Origin: DAOMFB01 sp963801475 | Lineage (GTDB): Bacteria > Acidobacteriota > Thermoanaerobaculia > UBA5066 | Direction: 5' to 3' | NCBI GenBank assembly: GCA_963801475.1 | Contig: CAWDEX010000001.1 | Location: 2,046,001-2,110,000 of the forward strand | Length of the DNA stretch: 64,000 bases | Translations under genes and position numbers: made by a program | Notes under the pieces: generated by a model | Databases searched by the model: none | Told to the model about the DNA's origin: nothing | What the model saw: only the letters and a program-made list of their open reading frames with translations | Shown: piece by piece, positions 8,871 through 16,843 of the stretch | Numbering within the stretch: position 1 is the stretch's first letter | How the letters are laid out: each line of letters starts with the position of its first letter

Positions 8871-9335
8871 ATGACGCTTTCCGACGAGACCGGCCGCGTC
8901 GTTCTCGACCATCTTCGCCGGCAGTGCCGCGCGCTTCGAATCCCCCGGGAAGACTCGGAGGATCTCGTCCAGGACGTGGCGATCTGGATCGGCCTCCACC
9001 GCGAGGCGGACCGCCAGATCACGCCGGGGTGGCTCTGGTCCACACTCCTCCAGTTCGCGAGGACCGTTCGCCGCCTCCGTCGGCGCGAGGTGCCACTTGA
9101 CCTCTACACGCTTAGGGAGCCGACCCGGCCTCCGCGCCGGCTTTCGCCGTCGATCGAGGAGCTGACGCGTCGACTCGGGGAGACGGAGAGAAGAGTCATC
9201 GAGCTCCTTCTCGAAGGGCACACGTGGCAGTCCGCGCTGGATCGCGTCGGGGTCCGCGCGGGAAGCCGCTCCCGCTGGCGCGCGAGGATCCGCCGGGCGA
9301 TCCAGAGCCGGAGTGCAATGGTCTCCCAGGGCTGA
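8871..9335 (+). CDS. Short sigma-70-family-like regulator
   Basis: 154 residues. The segment EDSEDLVQDVAIWIGL resembles region 2 of ECF sigma factors (usually DAEDLVQDVFL), and WLWSTLLQFARTVRRLRRR could be region 2.4. The C-terminal GETERRVIELLLEGHTWQSALDRVGV resembles a region 4 helix-turn-helix. It is a little shorter than a normal ECF sigma (about 180) and diverged. It is divergent from the exported propeller/cytochrome gene, which it might control; that is inference. Confidence 0.6.
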   Translation: MTLSDETGRVVLDHLRRQCRALRIPREDSEDLVQDVAIWIGLHREADRQITPGWLWSTLLQFARTVRRLRRREVPLDLYTLREPTRPPRRLSPSIEELTRRLGETERRVIELLLEGHTWQSALDRVGVRAGSRSRWRARIRRAIQSRSAMVSQG

Positions 9336-9392
9336 AGGGTCCGGGGGGGGACCCCGCGTCCGGTCCGCTAATATCCCGTGCCGGGATCATTC

Positions 9393-10721
9393 ATGAGCCA
9401 CGCCAAGAACCTCGCTATCCTCGTCGGGGGCGGACCCGCCCCCGGGATCAACAGTGTCATCGCGTCGGCCACGATCCGCGCCCGGCTGGAAAGCGTCGAA
9501 GTCCTCGGGATCCGCGATGGATTCGAGTGGATCATGCACGGAAACGTCGAGCACGTCGCGCCGCTCTCGATCGACGAGGTCTCCCGGATCCACTTCCGGG
9601 GCGGCTCGCACATCGGCATCTCCCGGGCCAACCCGACGGATGACCCCAAGCTCCTCGAGAACACGGTCATCTCGCTCCTCCGGCTTAACGTCTCGCAGCT
9701 CATCACGATCGGGGGCGACGACACGGCCTTCTCGGCCATGAAGCTCGAGGAGAAGGCCGGCGGGCGGATCCAGGTCGTCCACGTCCCGAAGACGATCGAC
9801 AACGACCTCGATCTGCCGCCGTACGTCGACACCTTCGGCTTCCAGACCGCGCGCTCCGTCGGCGTCGAGATCCTCAAGAACCTCATGGTGGACGCCTGGA
9901 CGACCTCGCGCTGGTACTTCGTCATCGCCATGGGGCGGAAGGCCGGCCACCTCGCCCTCGGCATGGGGAAGGCGGCGGGGGCGACGATCACCCTGATCCC
10001 GGAAGAGTTCCAGGCGCAGAAGATCCGCTTCAAGTCGATCGTCGACACGCTCGTCGGGTCGGTCATCAAGCGCCTCTCGTACGGTCGGCGCGATGGGGTG
10101 GCCGTCATCGCCGAGGGGCTGGTCCTGGGTCTGGACCCCGAGGAGCTCGCGGGGATCCAGGACATCGAGAGGGACGCCCACGGAAACGTCCGGATCGCCG
10201 AGGTGAACATCGGCGAGATTCTCAAGTCGGCCGTCCAGCAGCGCCTGCGGGACTTCGGGATCAAGGCGACGATCGCGGCGAAGAACATCGGCTACGAGCT
10301 GCGCTGCGCGGACCCCGTCCCCTTCGACCTCGAGTACACGCGCGACCTCGGATACTGCTCGGCGAAGTACCTGCTGTCCGGGGGAAACGCCGTGATGATC
10401 TCGATGCAGGCCGGGAACTTCGTCCCGATCCCCTTCAAGAGCCTGATCGACCCGGTCACGGGCCGCACGAAGATCCGGATGGTGGACATCCGATCGACGC
10501 GCTACGCCATCGCGCGCCGCTACATGATCCGCCTCCGGCGCGACGACTTCGACGATCCCCACGAGCTGGCGAAGTTCGCGGCCACGGCCGGCATGACGCT
10601 CGCGGACTTCCGGAAGGAGTTCGAGTACCTCATCGACACCGAGCTCCCGCCGATCGTCCTCAACGCCGGCCTTCCGAACGGCGCCGTCACGGGCCCGCCG
10701 ACCGCTTTCGAAGCGAGATAG
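9393..10721 (+). CDS. pfp: Phosphofructokinase, predicted diphosphate-dependent
   Basis: 442 residues. It has the group A PFK fold signatures GGGPAPGIN (residues 12-20), GGDD (107-110) and PKTIDND (132-138). In PFKs, Asp instead of Gly after GGD, and Lys before TIDND, mark pyrophosphate use rather than ATP (established for this family). The reaction is fructose 6-phosphate + PPi to fructose 1,6-bisphosphate, reversible. I chose ATG at 9393 over the upstream GTG at 9378 because GGGA lies 6 nt before it. The gene ends 3 bp from the convergent tandem PFK. Confidence 0.88.
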   Translation: MSHAKNLAILVGGGPAPGINSVIASATIRARLESVEVLGIRDGFEWIMHGNVEHVAPLSIDEVSRIHFRGGSHIGISRANPTDDPKLLENTVISLLRLNVSQLITIGGDDTAFSAMKLEEKAGGRIQVVHVPKTIDNDLDLPPYVDTFGFQTARSVGVEILKNLMVDAWTTSRWYFVIAMGRKAGHLALGMGKAAGATITLIPEEFQAQKIRFKSIVDTLVGSVIKRLSYGRRDGVAVIAEGLVLGLDPEELAGIQDIERDAHGNVRIAEVNIGEILKSAVQQRLRDFGIKATIAAKNIGYELRCADPVPFDLEYTRDLGYCSAKYLLSGGNAVMISMQAGNFVPIPFKSLIDPVTGRTKIRMVDIRSTRYAIARRYMIRLRRDDFDDPHELAKFAATAGMTLADFRKEFEYLIDTELPPIVLNAGLPNGAVTGPPTAFEAR

Positions 10722-10724
10722 GCG

Positions 10725-12953
10725 TCAGTCCGGCGCCGAGGCGCCCGGCCGGTCGAGAAGGGAGGCGACGGGCTCCCACGCGCGCCACCAGGGGTTCTTC
10801 GACCGCCGGAATTCCCGGTCCACCATCCCGGGGAACCGGGCGAAGTCGACGAACCGGAGCCGTCCGCCTTCGAAGCCCATGAACGAGGCGGGCGCCTCTC
10901 CCTTCCCGCACGCCTCGACGAGGAACTCCGCGCATCGGACCGCGAGGCGCGTGCCGTGGATCCGGTCGAAGGGAGTCGGGTTTCCGCCCTGCTGCAGGTG
11001 CCCGAGGATCGCCTGACGGGCGTCGAAGAGCCCCTTCCCCTCGGCGTCGAGGAGCCGGCGGAGGAACTCGGTCGTGAATACGGGATGGGCGTTCTCGTTC
11101 CGGATGACGAGGCCGAGCCGCTTCTTCCCCTTCCAAAAGCCGTCGTAGAGGTCCTGCACGTCCTTTTCGAGACGCGACATCGTGAGGGGCTCCTCGTGAA
11201 GGTAGACCCGCTCCGCGCCCGTCGCGAGGCCGCTGGCGGCGGCGAGGTAGCCGCACCAGGCCCCCATGACCTCCACGATGAAGGCCCGGCGCCACGCCAC
11301 GGCCGACTGCTTGATCTTGTCGACGGCTTCCACGATGGAGTTCAGCGCCGTGTCGGCTCCGAGGGAGAACTCGGCACCCGGAAGGTTGTTATCGATGGCC
11401 GCCGGGAGACAGACGACCGGGATGTTCAGGGCGGCGTGCTCCTCCCGGGCCCGAAGGAGCCGCCAGACCGCCTCATACCCGGAGAAGCCGCCGATCACGA
11501 GGAGCCCCTCGACCCGGTTCGCGGCGATCGTGTGCGCCACGGCGCCCCACTCCGCCCCCTCCGGGACCCGGCGGCTCGTTCCCAGCTCGGCGCCGCCGCG
11601 CCCGACCCAACCGTGGACGCTCGCCCAGGAGAGCTCCTCCATCGGCCCCGCGAGGAGCCCCTCGAATCCGTTCCGCACGGCGATGGGCTCGTGACCTCGG
11701 TCGAGGAGAAGCCGGACGAAAGCTCGCGCCGCCGTGTTCATCCCCGGAGCCGGCGCTCCGGCGTTGAGAAGGGCGATCCGGAAACGGCGAGGCTCTCCGG
11801 ACGTCCCGCTCGGCCGGGCGCGAACCAGCATCCTCACGGCCTCGACGGTCTCTCGGAACCCCGGGCTCCGGAGGGAGAGCGCGTGGTCATAGTCGCGCTT
11901 TTCGAGCGCCTCGGCCACGGCGCGGGCCTGCCCCACGCAATCCGCGAGCGGCGTCCTCCGGATCCGGTTCTCCTTCAGCCCGATCAGCTGCGGCACGGAA
12001 TCCGGCCCGAAGGCCAGCGCCTCTTCCACGGCAGCGTGGCCGAGGAGGGTCCCCATCACCCGGTCGAAGGCGCTCGGAGCCCCTCCGCGCTGGACGTGGC
12101 CGAGAACGGTCGTCCGCGCCTCGACGCCCAGCCGCACTTCGAGGACGTCGCGGACCCGGTCCGCCGTGATGGGGCGGCCGCTCCGGTCCACCGCTCCTTC
12201 CGCGACGATGACCGTCGAGTGGCGGCGCCCTCCTTCCCGCCCCTCGCGGATCCGCTCGCACATCCGCTCCTCCCACCCGTCGGGGGGCGGAGACTCGGGG
12301 ATCAGGACCCAGCTCGCGCCGCTCGCGAGGGCGCTCATCAGGGCGAGGTACCCGCAGCGACGTCCCATGACCTCCACGACGAAGGCGCGCTGGTGGCTCG
12401 CCGCAGTGCTCGTGAGGGCGTCGACCGCTTCCGTGATCCGGTGGAGCGCCGTGTCGGTGCCGAGGGTCATGTCCGTGCCCGGCATGTCGTTGTCGATCGA
12501 GCCCGTCAGACCGACGAGAGCCAGGAACGGGTGGAGGGCCGCCGCGTCGGGAGCGACCTCGCCCCGGCCGACGAGCTCCTCGAGGAGGGACGGCCACTCC
12601 TTCCGCAGGGTGTCGGCCCCGGTGAGCGTCCCGTCGCCGCCGACGCAGATCAGGGCGTCGATCCTCTTCTCGAGGAGATTTCTCGCGGCGATCCTCCGCC
12701 CGTCCCGCTCGCGGAAGGCCGTGCACCGGGCTGTGCCGATGACCGTCCCGCCGAGGTGGAGGATGCCGCCGACCGCGGACCAGCTCATCGCGCGGATCCG
12801 GTCACCGCCGTCGACGAGACCCTGAAAGCCGTCCGAGACCGCGAACGGGGCGGCCCCCCGCGAGAGGGCCGTGCGGACAGCCGCCCGGACGACGGCGTTC
12901 ATACCCGGCGCGTCTCCGCCGCTCGTCAGGATCGCGAGCCGCCGCTCGCCCAT
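10725..12953 (-). CDS. Double-length, eukaryote-type ATP 6-phosphofructokinase
   Basis: 742 residues, twice a normal bacterial PFK. The N-half keeps SGGDAPGMN, VGGDGTLTG (about 104-112) and GSIDND (151-156), with EVMGRRCGYLAL, so it is predicted to be an ATP-using catalytic domain. The C-half repeats the fold (GAPAPGMN, EVMGAWCGYLAAASG), but the GGDG site is GGFSG and TIDND is AIDNN. This is the layout of animal and fungal PFK1, where the C-half became regulatory. It sits just downstream of nuoI with a 4-bp gap and may share that transcript. Confidence 0.9.
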   Translation of the reverse strand: MGERRLAILTSGGDAPGMNAVVRAAVRTALSRGAAPFAVSDGFQGLVDGGDRIRAMSWSAVGGILHLGGTVIGTARCTAFRERDGRRIAARNLLEKRIDALICVGGDGTLTGADTLRKEWPSLLEELVGRGEVAPDAAALHPFLALVGLTGSIDNDMPGTDMTLGTDTALHRITEAVDALTSTAASHQRAFVVEVMGRRCGYLALMSALASGASWVLIPESPPPDGWEERMCERIREGREGGRRHSTVIVAEGAVDRSGRPITADRVRDVLEVRLGVEARTTVLGHVQRGGAPSAFDRVMGTLLGHAAVEEALAFGPDSVPQLIGLKENRIRRTPLADCVGQARAVAEALEKRDYDHALSLRSPGFRETVEAVRMLVRARPSGTSGEPRRFRIALLNAGAPAPGMNTAARAFVRLLLDRGHEPIAVRNGFEGLLAGPMEELSWASVHGWVGRGGAELGTSRRVPEGAEWGAVAHTIAANRVEGLLVIGGFSGYEAVWRLLRAREEHAALNIPVVCLPAAIDNNLPGAEFSLGADTALNSIVEAVDKIKQSAVAWRRAFIVEVMGAWCGYLAAASGLATGAERVYLHEEPLTMSRLEKDVQDLYDGFWKGKKRLGLVIRNENAHPVFTTEFLRRLLDAEGKGLFDARQAILGHLQQGGNPTPFDRIHGTRLAVRCAEFLVEACGKGEAPASFMGFEGGRLRFVDFARFPGMVDREFRRSKNPWWRAWEPVASLLDRPGASAPD

Positions 12954-12957
12954 GGCG

Positions 12958-13641
12958 TCAGGCCGTCTTGGCCTGAGGGGCCGGAGCCGGCTTGGGCGGC
13001 GGTGGCGGTGGCGGCGGCATCCGGTTGATCGAGTCGCCGCGCTTTGCCAGAAGCGGCAGGAGCGCCAGGCCCGACGGCTCGAACTGCCCCGCCTTCCGCA
13101 TCGGGCTCTCGCCGTAATACGGGCGATAGCCGTAGCCGGGGCCGCCGGCCGCCGTGTCCTCGGGCTTCTCCGTCAACTTGTCGATGCCGTAGATGGCGCT
13201 TTGGCGGTCGAAGTACGACAGCTCGTAGTCCTTGGTCATCCAGATGGCGTCCTTCGGACAGGCGTCGACGCAGAAGCCGCAGAAGACGCACCGGAGCAAG
13301 TCGATCTCGAACTTGACGGGGTACTTCTCGTACGCCAGGACCGGGTGCTCCCCCGCCTCGATGTGGATGCAGTCGGCCGGGCAGGCCGTCTCGCACATGT
13401 AGCAGGCCACACATCGGAGGGTTCCGTCCTCGCGCGTCTTCAGGATGTGCCGCCCCCGGAAGCGCTCGGAGTACTTCCGCCGCATCTCGGGGTACTGGAT
13501 GGTCGGGAGTCGCTTCATGTCCGCGAGGTTTCGCAGGAAATGCCCGAGGGTCCGGGCCATTCCCTTCGCGATCTCCACGAGGTAGATGCGCTCCCAGAAG
13601 GTCATCGGGGGGGCGGAGAGGTTGACGACGCGCGCGGCCAT
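12958..13641 (-). CDS. nuoI: NADH-quinone oxidoreductase subunit I
   Basis: 227 residues. Two 4Fe-4S motifs are visible, CVACYMCETACP (about residue 77) and CVFCGFCVDACP (about 118), which carry clusters N6a and N6b of complex I. The N-terminus has the amphipathic membrane-contact segment of NuoI. A long Pro/Ala-rich tail (PPPPPPPPKPAPAP) extends beyond the usual C-terminus. The ATG at 13641 follows a GAGGAGG ribosome site. It lies 11 bp downstream of nuoCD. Confidence 0.95.
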   Translation of the reverse strand: MAARVVNLSAPPMTFWERIYLVEIAKGMARTLGHFLRNLADMKRLPTIQYPEMRRKYSERFRGRHILKTREDGTLRCVACYMCETACPADCIHIEAGEHPVLAYEKYPVKFEIDLLRCVFCGFCVDACPKDAIWMTKDYELSYFDRQSAIYGIDKLTEKPEDTAAGGPGYGYRPYYGESPMRKAGQFEPSGLALLPLLAKRGDSINRMPPPPPPPPKPAPAPQAKTA

Positions 13642-13652
13642 CGGCGGCCTCC

Positions 13653-15386
13653 TCAGCGGTCCAGCTCGCCGGCGATGACGTTCAGCATGCCGAGCGTCGC
13701 GATGGCGTCGGAGACGAGGCCTCCGACGGCAATCTTCTCGAAGGCGGCAAAGAGGGGGAAGCAGGGGGGGCGGACCTTGATCCGGTACGGGAAGCCGCTC
13801 CCGTCCGAGACGAGCGTATAGCCCAGCTCGCCGTTCGCCCCTTCCACGCAGGAGTAGATCTCGCCCGGCGGCACTTTGGCCCCCTCGAAGACGACTTTGA
13901 AGTGGTAGATCAGCCCCTCCATCTCGTTGTAGACCATCTCCTTCGGCGGCAGGGCCACGCGGAAATCGTCCGTCGAGACCGGCCCGCCGGGGAGCTTCTT
14001 CAGGACCTGGTCGATGATGCGGAGCGACTGGCGCATCTCCTCCATCCGGATGAGGTAGCGCGCGTAGTTGTCCCCGTCGTTCGAGACGGGGACGTCGAAG
14101 TCGACCTCGCCGTAGAAATCGTACGGAGCGTCCTTCCGGACGTCGTACGCCAGGCCCGAGGCCCGGCCGCACGGTCCGGTGAAGCCGTACGCGATGGCCA
14201 TGTCCCGCGAGGCGACGCCCGTCCCGCGCAACCGGTCCCGGGCGATCCGGTTCTTCGTGACGAGGCGGTCCACGTCGGCGATGTTCTGCTCGATCTTCGG
14301 GAAGAGCGACCGCGACCATTCGACGAAGTTCGCCGGGACGTCGTTCGAGAGGCCCCCGATCCGGGCGTAGGAGGACGTCAGACGCGCGCCGCAGCACGCC
14401 TCGAGGAGGCCGTAGATCTCCTCGCGCGACTGGTACGCGTACCAGAACGGCGTCAGCCCTCCGAGGTCCACGAGGTTCGTCCCGATGCAGACCATGTGAT
14501 CCATGATCCGGTTGAACTCGGAGAGGATCGTCCGGACGGCCTGGGCGCGCGGCGGGGCGGTGACGCCGACGAGCCGCTCCACGGCCCGGGCGTACCCGAA
14601 GCCATTGATCATCGGCGAGCAGTAGTTCAGCCGGTCCGTGTACGGGACCACCTGCACCCAGGTGTGCGTCTCGGACATCTTCTCGAAGCAGCGGTGGAGG
14701 TACCCGCACTCCCCCTCGGCTGCGATGATCCGCTCGCCGTCCAGCTTCACGACGACGCGGAGCGTGCCGTGCGTCGCGTTGTGCGACGGCCCCATGTTCA
14801 GGGTCATCGTCTCGAAGAGGTCCTCCGGAACGTCGGTCTTCGCGGCGAGCTGCGTCTGGAGGAGGTCCTCCTCCGTGCAGAGCCACCGCTGTGCCGCCTC
14901 GTAGTCTTTTCGGAGGGCGTGTCCGACGAAGCCGTTGTGCGTCAGAAGGCGGTTCAGGTTCGGGTGCCCGGTGAAGACGATCCCCATGAGGTCCCACGCC
15001 TCGCGCTCGAACCAGTTGGCGGCCGGCCAGACGTCGGTCACGCTCGGGAGCGTCGCGTCCCTCTCGGGAGCCGTCACACGGGCGCGGAGGTGGGCGTTGC
15101 GGGAGGTGGAATAGAGGATGACGTGCGCCTGGAACCGGTTCCCGTCGCGGGGCGCCTGCGGCGCCGGGAGCCGCGAGGTGTCGACGGACGCCAGGTCCAG
15201 GAACAGGTCGTACTTCGTCGAGGGGTCGTCGCGGAGGAAGAGCGCCACGTCGTGCCAGACCGACCGGTCGACAGAAATCGTCGGAACGTCGGCCGCCGGT
15301 CGCGTCTCGACGGCGACCTTTCCTCCGAACCGTCTCTCGAGGACCGGGGCGAAAGAGAGCGCGGGAGAAGCCGCCACGGTACTCAC
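13653..15386 (-). CDS. nuoCD: NADH-quinone oxidoreductase fused subunits C and D
   Basis: 577 residues. The N-terminal 30-kDa NuoC part carries WFEREAWDLMGIVFTGHP (about 125-145). The 49-kDa NuoD part follows, with NMGPSHNATHGTLR (about 200) and the quinone-site region, ending in GEIYSCVEGANGELG. Fused NuoCD is known in several Gram-negative phyla. It forms the hydrophilic quinone-reducing connection of complex I. Its ATG at 15386 overlaps the nuoB stop by 4 bases. Confidence 0.95.
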   Translation of the reverse strand: MSTVAASPALSFAPVLERRFGGKVAVETRPAADVPTISVDRSVWHDVALFLRDDPSTKYDLFLDLASVDTSRLPAPQAPRDGNRFQAHVILYSTSRNAHLRARVTAPERDATLPSVTDVWPAANWFEREAWDLMGIVFTGHPNLNRLLTHNGFVGHALRKDYEAAQRWLCTEEDLLQTQLAAKTDVPEDLFETMTLNMGPSHNATHGTLRVVVKLDGERIIAAEGECGYLHRCFEKMSETHTWVQVVPYTDRLNYCSPMINGFGYARAVERLVGVTAPPRAQAVRTILSEFNRIMDHMVCIGTNLVDLGGLTPFWYAYQSREEIYGLLEACCGARLTSSYARIGGLSNDVPANFVEWSRSLFPKIEQNIADVDRLVTKNRIARDRLRGTGVASRDMAIAYGFTGPCGRASGLAYDVRKDAPYDFYGEVDFDVPVSNDGDNYARYLIRMEEMRQSLRIIDQVLKKLPGGPVSTDDFRVALPPKEMVYNEMEGLIYHFKVVFEGAKVPPGEIYSCVEGANGELGYTLVSDGSGFPYRIKVRPPCFPLFAAFEKIAVGGLVSDAIATLGMLNVIAGELDR

Positions 15387-16102
15387 GGCCGGCCTCCCTT
15401 GGGCTTCGCGTCCGTCTCAGCCGTCTCCGCCATCTCCGGCAGGTCGTGCTCTCCGGAGACGTGCGCCATCGGCGACTGCGAGTACGCCGGGACGGCGTCC
15501 GCCGGCTCCGGCCCGACGCGGATCGGGACGAACGTCTTCGACTCGCGGTGGCGCGCCAGCTCCCCCGACTGGATCATCCTCTGCAGCATCATGAACCCGT
15601 GGATCAGGTTCTCGGGCGTCGGCGGGCACCCCGCGACGTAGACGTCGACGGGGACGATCTCGTCGATCCCCTGCACGACGTGGTACGCGCGGTAGAAGCC
15701 CCCGGTGCAGGCGCAGACGCCCATGGAGATCACCCATTTCGGCTCGGGCATCTGGTCGTAGATCTTCCGGAGGATCGGCGCCTGCTTGTCCGTGACGGTG
15801 CCCGCCACGATCATCAGGTCCGCCTGACGCGGCGAGAACCGGACCACCTCCGCGCCGAACCGGGACAGGTCGTAGTGAGAAGAGACCGACGACATGAACT
15901 CGATGGCGCAGCAGGCCGTGCCGAACGGCATCGGCCAGAGCGAGTTCTTCTGGGCCCACTGGACGAGCCAGTCGAGCTTCGTCGTCAGGACGTCGAAGCC
16001 GAAGCTCGACGGCTGACCCGGGCCGAGCGGCGGCTGCACTCTCCCGGCGACCGGGAGCGAAGACGCACCCGCGGCCGGCAGATCGACAGGTTTCTGGGCC
16101 AT
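15383..16102 (-). CDS. nuoB: NADH-quinone oxidoreductase subunit B
   Basis: 239 residues. The N2 cluster ligands are visible as FGTACCAIE, GVCACTGG and GCPPTPE. The C-terminal tail past residue 195 is longer than usual and acidic. I chose ATG at 16102 because CCGAGGAG lies 5-6 nt before it; an in-frame ATG at 16126 is also possible. A TAGAAT hexamer lies upstream (rc of 16143-16148). Only B, CD and I are present here; A, E-G, H and J-N are not in the window. Confidence 0.94.
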   Translation of the reverse strand: MAQKPVDLPAAGASSLPVAGRVQPPLGPGQPSSFGFDVLTTKLDWLVQWAQKNSLWPMPFGTACCAIEFMSSVSSHYDLSRFGAEVVRFSPRQADLMIVAGTVTDKQAPILRKIYDQMPEPKWVISMGVCACTGGFYRAYHVVQGIDEIVPVDVYVAGCPPTPENLIHGFMMLQRMIQSGELARHRESKTFVPIRVGPEPADAVPAYSQSPMAHVSGEHDLPEMAETAETDAKPKGGRP

Positions 16103-16240
16103 TTCGGCTCCTCGGACAGGGTTCATTCCGAACCCTCTCCGGATTCTACATAGAGGTACGCCGGCCCGGCCCGTCCGGACGGCCCCGGTGAGACGTGCCT
16201 TCCGGGCCGTCCCGGTGCGAGAATCGGGCAAAGACCTCCG

Positions 16241-16843
16241 ATGTCGGGAACGAAGGGACCGAGGACGGCGCCCGACGCCTCGCCCGGCGAGGTGACGGCT
16301 CTCCTTCTGGCATGGAGCGCGGGAGACCGGGAGGCGCTCGCCCGGCTCATTCCGCTCGTCTACGGCGACCTCCGGAGACGGGCCGATGCCTACCTCCGGC
16401 GCGAGAGGGCGGGGCACACCCTCCAGCCGACGGCTCTCGTCAACGAGGCGTATCTGAAGCTCGTCGACCAGACGCGCGTGAAGTGGCAGAACCGGACCCA
16501 TTTCTACGCCGTCGCGTCGCGGGCGATGCGCGAGGTGCTCGTCGAGTACGCGCGGCGCCGGCGGGCCGCGAAGCGTGGAGCCGGGGAGACCCACGTCGCT
16601 CTCGGAAACGGGGACGCCATCACGCCACCCCGGAGCCTCGACCTCCTCGCGCTCGACGTCGCGCTCGACCGGCTCTCGGCTCTCGACGAGCGGCAGGGGA
16701 GGCTCGTGGAGCTGCGCGTCTTCGGGGGCCTGACGATCGACGAGGCGGCCGAGGCCCTCGGAATCTCCCCCGCCACGGTCAGCCGCGAGTGGAAGCACGC
16801 CGAGGCCTGGCTGGCCCGCGAAATGTCGGGCCTCGCGCCGTGA
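16241..16843 (+). CDS. ECF-family RNA polymerase sigma factor (TIGR02999-like)
   Basis: 200 residues. HTLQPTALVNEAYLKLV is the hallmark of the Sig-70_X6/TIGR02999 group, followed by HFYAVASRAMREVLVEYARRR (region 2.3-2.4) and a region 4 helix-turn-helix, DEAAEALGISPATVSREW. This group is almost always next to a Ser/Thr kinase in Acidobacteriota and Planctomycetota, as here: its stop overlaps the kinase GTG (GTGA at 16840-16843). No anti-sigma gene is visible, so the kinase probably controls it. Confidence 0.93.
   Translation: MSGTKGPRTAPDASPGEVTALLLAWSAGDREALARLIPLVYGDLRRRADAYLRRERAGHTLQPTALVNEAYLKLVDQTRVKWQNRTHFYAVASRAMREVLVEYARRRRAAKRGAGETHVALGNGDAITPPRSLDLLALDVALDRLSALDERQGRLVELRVFGGLTIDEAAEALGISPATVSREWKHAEAWLAREMSGLAP

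Noticed and set aside
9337..9354. Terminator after the sigma-like gene
   Set aside because: A 6-bp GGGTCC/GGACCC stem exists, but the loop is only G and no T-tract follows.
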